Positions 43,965 to 55,093 of a DNA stretch of 64,000 nt are shown in pieces (position 1 is the first letter of the stretch; the number at the start of each line of letters is the position of its first letter). The stretch comes from Xiphydria camelus. Lineage: Eukaryota; Arthropoda; Insecta; Hymenoptera; Xiphydriidae. Position numbers and translations under genes: made by a program. The stretch covers positions 18,640,278 to 18,704,277 of the forward strand of contig OY783194.1 of assembly GCA_963678675.1 (NCBI GenBank), written 5' to 3'. The notes below the pieces were generated by a model, which saw nothing but the letters and a program-made list of their open reading frames with translations, was not told the origin of the DNA and did no database searches.

Positions 43965-45095
43965 CTGTACGTTTCTTATAGAAAAAGGATTTTCGATTAA
44001 ATTTTTTGCGCTAAATACTAAGTTATCCATTTTTTGTCGTTGATCAAAAATCTCAATGAGCACAAAGCTCCAAATGACCACCCTTTCTGAGGCTGTACCC
44101 CCCCCCCCCCCCCCCCAAAGAGAGTCAAAAACCAGTGAAAAATGGATAGCTAGTCCCCAGCATATGGTCCCGTTTCCATAGAGGAGATAACATTTCTGTA
44201 GCTGAGAGGTAAACAATCGTATGTCCATAAAAGAAAGTTTTCAGTAGTGAACAAAACAACTTTACCTTTACCCCACTGATACATATATGTAGAGAGATAC
44301 TACCTTTTCAAAACTAAAAATATTGCCAACTAATAAAACGGGACTTACGATTTTTTTACCACAATAGCAAGTTGAAAGAATGTAGTTTGAAAATGATATT
44401 AACTCAATATTGGGTAAAACTGGAGTTACGACTATTTACCTCTCACAGCTACAGATTTATATTTTATATTTCTTGAGACGCTGAATCCGAATTTTGAGGT
44501 TTCAGAAATAAGCAGCTGCCATTTTTCACCATTTTTTCGTATTTTTTGATCATAGTTCTCTGCCAAAAATATCTTCTTTCTAAGATCAAATATTGCTATA
44601 TCTTTTTACACGCTGAATACGATTGTTGAGTTCCTGAAGACCAAAAATGATAGGGTGACTAGATATGGCCATTATTTGGCCATTTTTCGGCCACGTTGAC
44701 AATATACAATCTACAGCAGTTTGTAGAATCGAATTATCACACTTCAAAGAACTATGATCAAAAAATGCCAAAAAGTGGTCATAAATGGCCGCTACTAATT
44801 TTTTTATGAGTTTTAGACCCTGAAATGTCGAAATTCGGTCTCAGCGTGTCAAAAAATATAAATGTAGCCGATGTTGGCCCTTCATTTCCTCTATGGAAAC
44901 GAGACCATATGCTGGGGACTAACTGTCAACTTTTCACTGGTTTTTGACTCTCTTTGGGGGGTACAGCCTCAGAGTGGTTATTTGGAGCTTTGTGGCCATT
45001 GAAACTTTTGATCAGCATATGGACAACTTAGCATTCAGCGCAAAAAATTTCACCGAAAGACCTTTTTCCATAAGAAACGTGCGGGATTCTTTATA
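43965..45095. mobile_element. 1.1-kb foldback element
   Basis: 43965-44190 is an inverted copy of about 44885-45095 (shared gtccccagcatatggtc, aaagagagtcaaaaaccagt). The similarity continues inward around gctgaatccgaattt / cgctgagaccgaattt and ttttttgatcatagttctt. A C run of 19 bases (44098-44116) has grown in the left arm where the right arm has six G. Non-coding. Confidence 0.82.
44098..44116. repeat. Poly-C run (19 bases)
   Basis: Homopolymer in the left foldback arm. The opposing arm has ggggggt at the same place. Confidence 0.9.
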
Positions 45096-45300
45096 TCGGC
45101 TCTCTTTTCCAAATAAAGAGTACTTCACTAATAGCACAGTCACACACAAAACAAGTGGGGTATACATTTGATGCGATATATGTTATCCGTATTAATTTTG
45201 CCTCCTGATCATGAATCCGGTGTCAAAATTTAGCCATCAAGTCACATTTTTCTTAAATCTCAAAAAACCATCAAGAGATCATGATTTTCAAAAAGTTTTA

Positions 45301-46206
45301 GGTGCGCAACTAAGTTCTCGCTGTTTGTCAATAGATGGCTCCAGCAGTAAGAGCTGGTCGATTTTGACATAACCAAAACGTCATGAACCAAGCTTAGGCA
45401 TATGGTAAACAAATCGCTATGACAAATTAGTGATTTTGTTTTTGCGTTATATACTTTTGGTTGTGTGAAAATGTCTGATTTTGTGCCAAATAATCGTCAT
45501 TTGCGGGAAGTGTTGCTTTTCTTCTTTTATTCGAAGAAAACAGCGGCTGAAGCGCATCGAGAGCCCCAAAAAGTTTACGGAGATGCTGCTTTGAGCGAAA
45601 CAACGTGCCAAGGTTGGTTCCGTCGCTTCAAAGGCGGTGATTTCGAATATTCACGCTGCGAAGGTTATGCTGTGTATTTGGTGGGACCAGGTCGGTGTTA
45701 TTTATTATGAGCTATTGAGACCGAACGAAACCATCACTGGGGAACGGTATCGAACTCAATTGATGCGATTGAGCCGAGCACTGCGCGAAAAATGGTCACA
45801 ATACGAGCAGAGGCACGAAAAAGTGATTCTACTGCATGACAACGCTCGGCCTCACGTTGCCAAACCCGTTAAAACCTACTTGGAAACGCTCATATGGGAA
45901 GTCCTACCCCATCCGCCATATTCCCCAGATATTGCGCCGTCTGATTATTACTTGTTCCGTTCGATGGCACATAGTCTGGCTAATCAGCAGTTCCGCTCAT
46001 ATGAAGACATCACAAAATGGCTTGATTCGTGGATAGCCTCAAAAGACGAACACTTCTACCGTCAAGGTATTCGAGCTCTGCCAGAAAGATGGGAAAAAGT
46101 TGTAGCTAGCGATGGGCAGTACTTTGAATAACTCATTTGTAACCATTTTTTCACAATAAAGTTGCATTTTCATAAAAAAAAAACAGCGAAAACTTAGTTG
46201 CGCACC
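45301..46206 (+). mobile_element. mariner element, internally deleted but otherwise well preserved
   Basis: 906 bp. Ends ggtgcgcaactaagttytcg and its inverse, with TA at 45299-45300 and 46207-46208. It sits inside the foldback element 45135-46870. Good preservation of ends and frames suggests recent activity. Confidence 0.93.
45471..46131 (+). pseudogene. mariner transposase lacking the first catalytic block
   Basis: Starts with ATG at 45471. The N-terminal HTH reads VYGDAALSETTCQGWFRRFK up to GGDFE. A deletion of roughly 350-400 bp then removes the second HTH, the linker and the TGDE block. The fusion changes frame near 45650. The C-terminal half is intact from 45660 to the TAA at 46129-46131: KVMLCIWWDQVGVIYYELL, LLHDNARPH and YSPDIAPSDYYLF, giving two of the three Asp of a DD34D mariner, ending DGQYFE. 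Not active alone. Confidence 0.88.
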
Positions 46207-46870
46207 TAATAATAGACTTAAAATCCGCTATAGAGGGGGTTTTTTGGGTCGCTGATCACGAATCTGAAATCGGATTTCAAAAATTCAAGATGGCGGATCC
46301 AATATGGCGGACGAGATTTTTAAAATCGACAGATTCATGCCAAATTTGGTACAAGGGGTTTTTTTTGGATCCGCCACCTTAAATTTTTGAAATCTGACCA
46401 GATTCGTGATCAGCGACCCAAAAAACCTTCCTATACCAAATTTGGCATGAATCCATCGATTTTCGAAAATCTCGTCCGCTATATTGGATTCGCCGTCCTG
46501 AATTTTTGAAATCCGACTTCAGATTCGTGGTCAGCGACCCAAAATACCCCCTTATACCGAATTTGGTTTAAGTCCATTCTTTTTGAAAATTATGATCTCT
46601 GGCTGGTTTTTTTGAGATTAAAAAAAATGTGACGTGATAGCCAAATTTTGACACCGGATTCGTGATCAGGAGGCAAAATTATTACGAATAACATATATCG
46701 CATCAAACGTATATACCCCACTTTTTGTGTGTGTGTGTGTGACTGTGCACAATTGTTTGTGGTTAGAAAAAAATTGTGTCGTGATGGTCCAATTTTGACA
46801 CCGGATTCGTGATCAGGAGGCGAAATTACTGCGGATAACATATATCGCATCAAATGTATACCCCACTTTT

Positions 46871-47359
46871 TTTTTGTGTGACTGCGTAGATTATGTTTTT
46901 TCCGATAAAGGAAACCTTCAAATTGTTATACATGCTCTTCGTTTTGTATATTAAAATACCATGATCCGGTAATTAACGATTTCTCCGTGCTAAAGAGTCC
47001 TCTCACAGGAATTTTCACGAAAGTATGTTTTTATTAAATAAACATTTTATTTTGAAAATTACGATCACATATAACAATTTGTAGGTCTATTATCGAAAAA
47101 ACCATAGGTCATTAGTGAAATATTCTTTATCTAGAAATGAGAACTGATATAAAATCTAAGAAAAAAACATGGCGGCTTTATAGAGAGTTCCAAGCTTGAT
47201 TGACTCCTTAACTCATTAGTGCTCACTGGTAATTTTAGGTGCCAAATAATTGTTGGTTAAAGACAACGGATTAACCATTTTTTAATTGTTTTAAAAATTT
47301 TTCCAAGAAATTAATTTTCAAAAATGTTAGGCTTTTGCGGCCATTGTCATTATACTCGT
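46871..47359 (-). other. Giant Sara intron, nothing recognised
   Basis: AT-rich spacer between two foldback elements. Confidence 0.5.
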
Positions 47360-47502
47360 AGTTATGAGTATTACTATTCTTGGCTTTCGGGTGGTAACCG
47401 CGTCCAAAAATATTATTTTGCCAAGGTTTGCGAAACGTTGGCAAAATAAAATTTTTGGACGCGGTTACCACCCGGAAGCCAAGAGTATTAATACTCATAA
47501 CT
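47360..47502. repeat. Near-perfect hairpin, 64-bp arms
   Basis: 47360-47423 and 47439-47502 are inverted copies with about three differences and a 15-base loop (aggtttgcgaaacgt). Core gcttycgggtggtaaccgcg. A related single arm lies at 22168-22250. Probably a foldback MITE. Confidence 0.93.
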
Positions 47503-48019
47503 ATAAGAAATTAATTTTATTGAAAAATAGTACCATTTCTAAAAACAATTTTCAAATATGCGAAAATGTGTAATTGAACATGCGCAAACAAGAATTGTTT
47601 AGCAAACTGAAGGTGTCACTCACAATGAGAATTACTAGGTTAAATTAAAATTATTATATTTCGCTAAAGAAATAATAATACGTTGCTTTTTTTATAGACA
47701 AATAAGCAATTCTCTTGAGCATGTATATTTCATTTTGAATATTTCATAGGTCGTCCGGAAACTTTTGGTAAGTACAAATATTCGTCTCTAAGGGATCGCT
47801 ATATAATCTAAGAAGAGATGACCCTATGTAGCCCTCTGACCATTTTTCCTTTCCCTTTCAATTTCTATTCCTCTTATGCGTCATATCGAAATTTTGGAAA
47901 GTACATATTTTATCGAAGACAGTAGCTTTTCGACAGTGAAGGTTTACAAGATCGTGTAATAAATGCTCTGAATAAAAAATTTAACATCCGTTAAAACTAA
48001 ATCTGAAAAAGTAACTTAC
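47503..48019 (-). other. Giant Sara intron, nothing recognised
   Basis: AT-rich, no coding motif. Confidence 0.5.
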
Positions 48020-48116
48020 TTTGAATGATTGTTCATGAAACCGAAATAGATCATGCAGGCAGTTGTGATGGCGGGCTGCTACTGTAAGTGCAGCGCTACC
48101 ACATCTTGGACGATTT
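48020..48116 (-). other. Orphan exon-like segment (ankyrin-like)
   Basis: On the minus strand a 97-base segment is bounded by an acceptor (tttcAG, 48117-48118) and a strong donor (GTAAGT from 48019). One frame reads RPRCGSAALTVAARHHNCLH then DLFRFHEQSFK, with the GSAALxxAA..xHxxCL pattern of an ankyrin repeat. It lies 267 bases beyond a Sara exon, but 97 bases would break the Sara frame, so it is not a simple cassette exon. It could be an exon of another or captured gene, or chance. Confidence 0.3.
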
Positions 48117-48382
48117 CTGAAATATTGAAGCGGACCATCTCCCCCGAATTTATGCTACAGATATTAGTAAGATTGGTTAACATATTTTGGCGAACGTCAT
48201 TTCTTTACTGATTGTGAGAAAAGTTTTTGAAAACTGATTAAAAAATATTTGAAATCTATCTGCACAATGAAGATGACAACACAGAATGAATTTAGACGAA
48301 TGTACAAAGGTGACTAGTTATTTTAAGTGGTCCTTCCTACCCACCACCTCAATTGTGTCTATAAATTATTTATATTACCTAC

Positions 48383-48798
48383 CTCGTCTTGGTTTATTGT
48401 GAATATTAATCGCCTGTGTCTGGTAATTACTTTCATCTCCTGTATTCGTTTGTATGCAAACTAAATGCGAATCGGCTAAAACGCTAAAATTCGATGCGTA
48501 GGCCAATACGTGATCGTTTGAATTATTCAGTCCTCGTATGACTTGATCATATCTATTTCGGGGGAACATAACGTCCGTCGTCCTGTCTTGCATGTGTATA
48601 GTTAAACCTCGCACTCCTGGTAACGTATACGCAAAATTTCGAAAGTCGGCAAGAACTTTCATAATTGTATGTCCAATTTCATAATATACCGCATCTCGAA
48701 AACGAACTGAGACTAGAGGACAAGGATAGTAACGATATTCAGCTCCTAAACGTAAGACGAGTCGAAGGGGAAATACTTTTGCCCAAGGCGTCTCCCAC
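48383..48798 (-). CDS. Sara: Sara, coding exon starting the C-terminal domain (138 residues)
   Basis: It begins after acceptor ttcAG (48799-48800) and ends at donor GTAGGT (48382 downward). It reads WETPWAKVFPLRLVLRLGAE, then CPLVSVRFRDAVYYEIGHTI, LADFRNFAYTLPGVRGLTIH, NSNDHVLAYASNFSVLADSH and LVCIQTN, ending near INIHNKPR. This is the most diagnostic part of the Sara/ZFYVE9 C-terminal domain (family pattern PWAKVFPxRLxLRLGAE, SxRxRxxxxxEIGHTIMxxLxDxRNxxYTL, ADSHLVCIQ). 416 bases: one closes a codon from an upstream exon outside what I can find, and one opens the Val codon finished in exon 21890-22133. Confidence 0.97.
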
Positions 48799-48902
48799 CT
48801 GAAAAATAAAAATGATGTACAGCCATTGTATACAGGAAAATTCATTATTTTTTTAGATTTACAAAGCTTTAAAAATATAAATAAAAACTTAAGTGATTAC
48901 TA

Positions 48903-49454
48903 ACAAGGAAACCGTCCCAGATGTACCTCGCCGATTTCGTATTTTTTTATGTGCGGAAAAACAGTTCTAGGTGGTGAAATTAATCCTCAAAGTTGACAAC
49001 TCCTAGGAATGAGTGCTGGTTCTCACATACTTGCAATTGATCTTTTGAAATGAAACCAAGTGGATAATAATCTACATAAACAAAGATGAAAAATGCAATT
49101 TATCACATTTCGTGAGGATAATTTATTAGAAAATTATAAGGGTTGAAATTTACAAAATTGCTGTAAAAAACATTGCAATTTTTTAATTAATTACGCTCAC
49201 GAAATGTAATAAATTGCATTTTTCATCATTTTTTATGTAGATTATTATCCACTTTGTTTCATTTCCAAAGATCAATTGCAAGCACGTGAAAACCAGAAAT
49301 CACTGCTAGGAGCTGTCAAGTTTGAGGGTTAATTTCACCCCCTAGAAATGTTTTTCCGCCGATAAAAAAGTACGCATCTCTTAGATTTTGATGTAGAATA
49401 ACATATACCAGAATGAATGAAATCGGTGAGGTACACCTGGGACGGTTTCCTTGT
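48903..49454. mobile_element. Foldback element with about 240-bp arms
   Basis: acaaggaaaccgtcccagat at the left and its inverse at the right. The arms stay similar inward through ggaaaaacakttctagg, caattgatctttkgaaatga and gtggataataatctacataa. 552 bp, non-coding, just upstream of a Sara acceptor. Confidence 0.9.
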
Positions 49455-50284
49455 AAGAACTTCTGTTCTTTTAAAAAAATCCAGAATTTTTATACCGAAG
49501 TAAAGTAATAATCTATCCTTTTTTTCCCCCATATCTATTATATTGTACTATTCTACGAGGAATAGTCACTACTGAAGAAATTGATTCCAGGGTTCGTAGG
49601 AATCAAATAGATGTAATATAAAATAAGATACAGAAGGAACTCCATTCTAGCGCATCGGCAGGGGTACTAATGCTAAAATGGAGTTCGTATTCAAAGGCGT
49701 GGATAGGGAATGGTAGGGGGATACACGTACATTCCATTTTCAACAGTGTTAATGCATAAGGCGGAACTCAAGGAATTCACATATATATATTTCGAGTATA
49801 GAAGAATACGTCTGCGGTGGGTCATCTCGATTTAAATTTTCCTCTCAGTTACCAGCCAGAGTAAAGGCAGGAAAATAGGGGATTGCGCTACAATGGAGTT
49901 CCTTGTATAATGTCGACTAGACCCATCCCCATTGGACACATCCAAATTGGAATTTATGTCGACTGGATATACAGGGAATTCCACTCAGGATAGTAATCTT
50001 ACTTATTTCCGTTATTTGCCATTTGACGAACAAGTATTTTAAATAAAAATTGTTTGGTGTTGAGGTGGATAGGTGTGCGACACATGCACCAAATTTTTCA
50101 TAACATGTGTTATTAATGACATATGAAAATCACCTCAGCTCTCTGCTAAACAAATAAAAGCGAATAATCGTCCAGCTCTGTTACTTATGTAGATATGTAG
50201 TATAGTATGTATTAAAATAATTTTGTATCAATTCATTCCCCCTTGTCTTGGGAAAAAATGTAGCTCCTAATGCATGTACGAATA
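49455..50284. other. Upstream Sara intron with a small MITE
   Basis: aaggaactccattctagcgc at about 49636 has an inverse at about 49887-49907, outlining a MITE of about 270 bp. No exon with Sara motifs was found here. Confidence 0.55.
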
Positions 50285-51536
50285 CGTAGATCGTTCAGAA
50301 AGTTTTGTCGTACGCCCATGTATCAAAGATTTTGTTTACTCTCTTTTGAAGGTTATTTAATATCAACATCACATGCCAGTATTTATTTGACTGCGGTCCG
50401 TAAAGCACGTGTTATTTACAAATGAATACATAAGCATAAATTCTTTTACGCGACGAGATATACGGGCAATTATTCTTTACAACTTTAAACGCGGTTTAAG
50501 TAAACCAGATTGTTTGGATGAAATGTCTACTGCATTAGGGGAAAACTGCCCTTCTTTGCGAACAATAGAACGCTGGTATTTAAATTTTCAACGTGAACAT
50601 TTTTCCCTAGACGACGATCCCCGTTCAGGTCGACCAGCTGAGGTGTCGACAGAGCAAAACATAGCTACTGTAGAGAAAGCACTTAGAGACAATCGTCGTA
50701 TAACCTATAGGCAGTTAGAACAAATTATGCATATACCAGTATCAACTTTACAGTCTATTATCTCCACTCATTTGAACTTGCGTTAAAGTGTGTGCACTCT
50801 TTGGGTGCCCCATTTGTTAACTGAGGAACAACGTGTACGTCGAGTGGCTTGGTGTAAACAGATGCTTAAAGATTTTAAATCAGGAACACATCTTCTAATG
50901 TAAATTCGATAGTAACATGTGACGAGTCATGGCTGTACTATTATGACGTCCCAACTAAATCACAAAGCAAGATCTGGGTCTTCGAAGATGAAGAACAGCC
51001 AACTGAGGTAAAGAAATCCAGATCAGTGGGTAAGCGAATGATTGTTGTATACTTTGAAAAACAGTTGTGATACTGGAGAAACAGAAGACGGTTACCTCTA
51101 ATTGGTTCCCCAAAATATGTTTGCCTTAGCTGTTTGAAGCTTTACAAAACTTAAGACCCAGGTCAGGGCTGCGGTCCTGGTTCCTACACCATGATAACGC
51201 ACCAGCACATAGAACAGCGCTAACGTTCAGCGTAGATTTTTTGACTAATTTCAGTATTAAAGTTTTACAGCATCCTCCGTCTAACCCAGATCTTACTCCC
51301 TGTGAATTTGCATTGTTTCCCTATGTGAAATTACAACTTAAAGGTCGCAGATTTTCGTCAGATAATGAGTTAATTGCAGCATTTGAGGACATCTGTGGTT
51401 TTATACCAAAATCGCAATGGGAAAAGTGGTTTAGTGACTGGTTTGTACGCATGAATAAGTGTATTGACTGCGACGGAAAGTACTTTGAAAAACTTAAAAA
51501 AAAACAAGTACGACAAAACTTTCTGAACAACCTATG
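50285..51536 (+). mobile_element. mariner-like element, full length but mutated
   Basis: Inverted ends share gttcagaaagttttgtcgta and are flanked by TA (50283-50284 and 51537-51538). 1252 bp, close to the usual length of an autonomous mariner. Confidence 0.92.
50409..51530 (+). pseudogene. mariner-like transposase with D..36..E spacing
   Basis: The N-terminal HTH frame runs to 50786 (CPSLRTIERWYLNFQREHFS, DDDPRSGRPAEVST). After a stop the family sequence continues (LLTEEQRVRRVAWCKQMLKD), then IVTCDESWLYYYDVPTKSQS (first Asp, about 50920). The region 51060-51160 is disordered. HHDNAPAHRTALTFS (second Asp, 51203) and NPDLTPCEFALFPYVKLQLK follow, where an acidic Glu stands 36 residues after the Asp rather than 34. 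It ends FEKL with a Lys-rich tail; the frame closes at 51591. Stops and a shift make it inactive. Confidence 0.82.
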
Positions 51537-52030
51537 TATAATACAATACATTTCGTCTAAATGTGTAACTGATTGTAAGATATTTACTTGATGATTTACA
51601 GATAGATACCTGATTTTAAAAGTTTAAGGGGTTAATTAAACCTTTAAAGTTTACCGGTAAGTGGAACTAGCTCAATACTATCTCACAAATAATATGAGAT
51701 ACTATAAGAATTTTCATATAAAAGTCGTATAACTTTCAGACAGGCTATTGTTTTGTATTTAATTTTAACTATATAATTTTTCATTTGTTAGAGCTTTGAA
51801 AATAACATTTCTCGTTAATTTAAAAAATGTTTAGACTCAATAACTATTCGGAATCGAACCCGTGTTTATACAATTATTTTACTCAAAGCTGAAGTCAATA
51901 GGATAATGGCACGTTTTTTAAGAAAAATCATTTTTATGTAGGGAATTAAGTACTTTCAACGATAATTTTTGAAAAAACGTGATACTCATGCTCAATCGCG
52001 AGAAAAAAATTATGAAAGTAATATAGTACA
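51537..52030. other. Non-coding spacer
   Basis: AT-rich. Nothing recognised. Confidence 0.5.
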
Positions 52031-54602
52031 GTCATTTGGTGCTCAAAAACGAGGTTACCTGGAAAGTTTTCTGGGAGTTTTGTAAATTGGTGATTTTATA
52101 TATTTTGATGTGCTCATGTGCATATTTTGATATTGGAAAAATGGCGCTTAAAAACAGTTCTTTGACAATATCTCCTTTCCGACTCATTTTACGATAAAAT
52201 AGTTAAATAATCAATTAAACTAGAGAAAATGTCCTATAATTTATGTAATAACCTTTTTTTGTAAAACGACTAGCTTTAGCGTACGAGCGCCGCAAAGTCT
52301 ACTCCAACATGCGTTTTGGCCAAAAAACTCATTTCCACACCACCATGAGATAGTAAGTGGCGTGTTTTTTTATGAAAATGAATAGTTTCAGCGTACGAGT
52401 GCCACAAACCATTATACATCTACACCAACACGTGTTCTTCGTATATTAACAAAAAATGATACGTATATGATAAACTGTCACATATCTGAAGAAGTTGGTA
52501 AAATGCTGGCATTTTTAAAATCATCGGCAGCGATTTCTATACCGTAAAATTCAAACAGAATGACAGAATAAAACCACTTGGTGCTATGAATGCAGTCATC
52601 CGGATAGAAGACGACATTGTCCCGATTAATCCTTTATAATTTTCCAAAGAATATGCATTGCAAAAGAATCTGAAAAAGAACTTGAAAAATTCCTTACGTA
52701 CGAACTTGCTCCGTTTCCGTTATCCCTTTTCAATGACGAAGACATGCACAAATGCGTTAAATCTTCTATGTATAAGGCATTTAGCAACATTCTAGAGATA
52801 TAAATTTTGGAGACACGATGTATATTATCGACGGAGGATATTTATTACACCGGGTCATTTGGCATCGCGGTGAATCGTTTTCATCCATTTGCAATAACTA
52901 TGTTACATTCGTTCGATCGAACTATACATCAAATGCCATTGTCGTATTTGACGGATATCCGGAAGATGTAGCAAACCGTAGTACCAAATATGCGGAGTGA
53001 TCCTGACGATCACGAAAAACTGCTTCAGTAGACATACTTTTTGACGAGACAGGGATCCCAACTGTGTCATAAGATAAATTCCTGGGCAACGATGCAAACA
53101 AGCAACGCCTCATTGGAATGTTGAAGACAAAATTTGAAGCTGCGAACTTCATGGTCAAACAAGCCACGGAAGATGCGGATGCGCTAATAATCAATACCGC
53201 AATCAGCGTTTCATCGACATTCGATTCCGTAATAGTGTGTCGGCGAAGATATAGATCTTCTTATCCGTTTGACGGCTCTATCTACGCGTTCAAACATACA
53301 TATTCTCAAACCAGGAAAAGGAAAACTTTTGCAACAAATATATTTAACAAAAAGTATCATAGATAAAACAGCCGCAGAGCATATTATATTATTCTTGCAC
53401 GCCTTTAGTGGCTGTGATACAACATCAGCACTATTTAATCAAGGAAAAATAAAATATACTAATGTACTCCGAAAAAATCCAGATTTAAACGAGGTTATCC
53501 AGGTATTCAAAAACCAAAATGCTGATCCAGAGATCATTGCTAAAGCTGGAGAACGCTTCCTTCTTGCACTGTACGGTTAGAGTGGTGTGAAAAGTATGAA
53601 AAGTATGTCGTTAAACGACTATAGATATGCGTGCTTCACAAAGTCAGCATATAAAAATAAATTTAATATTGCATCGCTACCACCAACAGAAGCAGCAGCA
53701 CGACAACATTCGTTCCGAACCTATCACCAAGTTCAGCAGTGATATGGGAATGAACAAAATGCAGAGCAATGGGGATGGAAAAGAAACACGAATGGGCTAA
53801 TTCCTGTCACCACACTCGGGCACCCAGCTCCGGAAACCTGGTTAAAACTTATTTCTTGCAAATGCAAAAAGGGATGTGAGAGAGCTTGTGGATTCAGAAA
53901 GGCTGGATTAAAGTGCTCCGTTATATGCACGAATGGTAGTGGTACCTGTGATAATTCGCAAGTTCTATCACAAGATAGCGATGAAGAGGAAGAAACGGAG
54001 GCTGTTCTCGAGCATACGTATGATGAAATCGAGGACGAAGAGGATTTCAATGAAACTGATAATCCCATCACGGATGATGTGGAAGAAATTTCTCTCTGTG
54101 ACGTTTCGATCGGTACTGAAGACGATGAATTCGCAACACCTGGTCCACCAAGAACAGCGAAGCGAAGGAGAATGCGCAAAATTTTGGAATAGTGCATTGC
54201 ATGTGGAGATTAGACCTATGGGGATACCACAATAAAAAAACGCGCCACTTACTCTACCTCATGGTGGTGTGGAAATGAGTTTTTTGGCCAAAACGCATGT
54301 TGGAGTAGACTTTGCGGCGCTCGTACGCTAAAACTATTCATTTTACAAAAAAGAGGTTATCACATAAATTATAGGAAATTTTCTCCAGTTTAATTGATTA
54401 TTTAACTATTTTATCGTAAAATGAGTCGGAAAGGAGATATTGTCAAAAAACTGTTTTTAAGCGCCATTTTTCCAATATGGCGGCGCGAGCGGCAAATATA
54501 CGAGGTGGTAAAGTAGAAATTCGGAAAGAGCACATCAAAATCTATAAAATTACCAATTTTCAAAACTCCCGGAAAACTTTCCAGGTAAAACTACCAAATG
54601 AC
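52031..54602 (+). mobile_element. Second Academ-like element, internally deleted, long TIRs
   Basis: 52031-52380 is an inverted copy of about 54240-54602 (ends gtcatttggt; shared ctttccgactcattttacga, cgtacgagcgccgcaaagtc, aacatgcgttttggccaaaa). Length 2.57 kb, against 6.7 kb for the copy at 32408. It keeps only the 3' third of the gene. TIR sequence differs from the first copy, so it belongs to a separate family of the same superfamily. Confidence 0.82.
52640..54192 (+). pseudogene. Academ-like nuclease region, frameshifted
   Basis: Collinear with the last third of the protein at 33390-37789. EKELEKFLTYELAPFPLSLF is followed by MYIIDGGYLLHRVIWHRGES (52818) and AIVVFDGYPED. A shift follows, then FEAANFMVKQATEDADALII (53130). 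The GEDIDLL block survives in a neighbouring frame (about 53232). LFLHAFSGCDTTSALFNQGK (53390) and PPTEAAARQHSFRTYHQVQ-type sequence come next. The Cys-rich domain (SCKCKKGCERACGFRKAGLK, about 53850) has lost some Cys. All acidic blocks of the FEN1/XPG set can be found, although the gene is dead. Confidence 0.8.
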
Positions 54603-55025
54603 TGGCCAGTCGCCAAATCGTATAAAATAGCTGATAACGGAAGCAATTCCGGACAAGCTGGAAATAATTTTAATTTGTTTGATTTGGTGTTAAAAAGCAC
54701 GTATTAAATTTGCACCCCCCAGAAAGCCCGGATTTGGCCGCCATCTTAAAAAAAGGGGGCTAAAAAATATTTTTTCTTCATTATTTGTCAATAACTCGAT
54801 TTCTATCAACTTTAGAGCAAAATATGTAGTTACCAAATTTAAAGCAAATTAAATTATCTACAAAAAATGTATGTGTTATTCCGTGCTACTATCTGGTTCG
54901 AAGTAATATGGGCATCAAAGGCTGGATATATTATAGGCATTTATTATTTTCTTTATCCTAGGCATATTTAAAAGCAAGCAACTGCTATTATGCTTTCATG
55001 ATTGCATTTATATTTGTTTTCTGTC
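54603..55025. other. Non-coding spacer
   Basis: Contains a phrase ccggatttggccgccatctt near 54730 that looks repetitive. Nothing else. Confidence 0.45.
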
Positions 55026-55065
55026 GGCCAACCCTACTCCTGCTTTATACGGAGTAGGGTTGGCC
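55026..55065. repeat. Perfect 15-bp stem hairpin
   Basis: ggccaaccctactcc and its exact inverse are separated by ten bases (tgctttatac). It lies just before the third Academ-like fragment and may be its junction. Confidence 0.9.
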
Positions 55066-55093
55066 TACATCCGCACTATACAGGCAGGGAAAA

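Larger units (their letters stand above)
45135..46870. mobile_element. Foldback/tandem-repeat element carrying a mariner
   Basis: 45135-45290 is inverted relative to 46590-46735, and a further copy follows at 46740-46870 (shared tcgtgatcaggaggc, aacatatatcgcatcaaa, tatacccca). Between 46240 and 46560, units around gattcgtgatcagcgaccc recur in both orientations. Subtracting the mariner leaves about 830 bp of non-coding foldback sequence. Confidence 0.7.
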
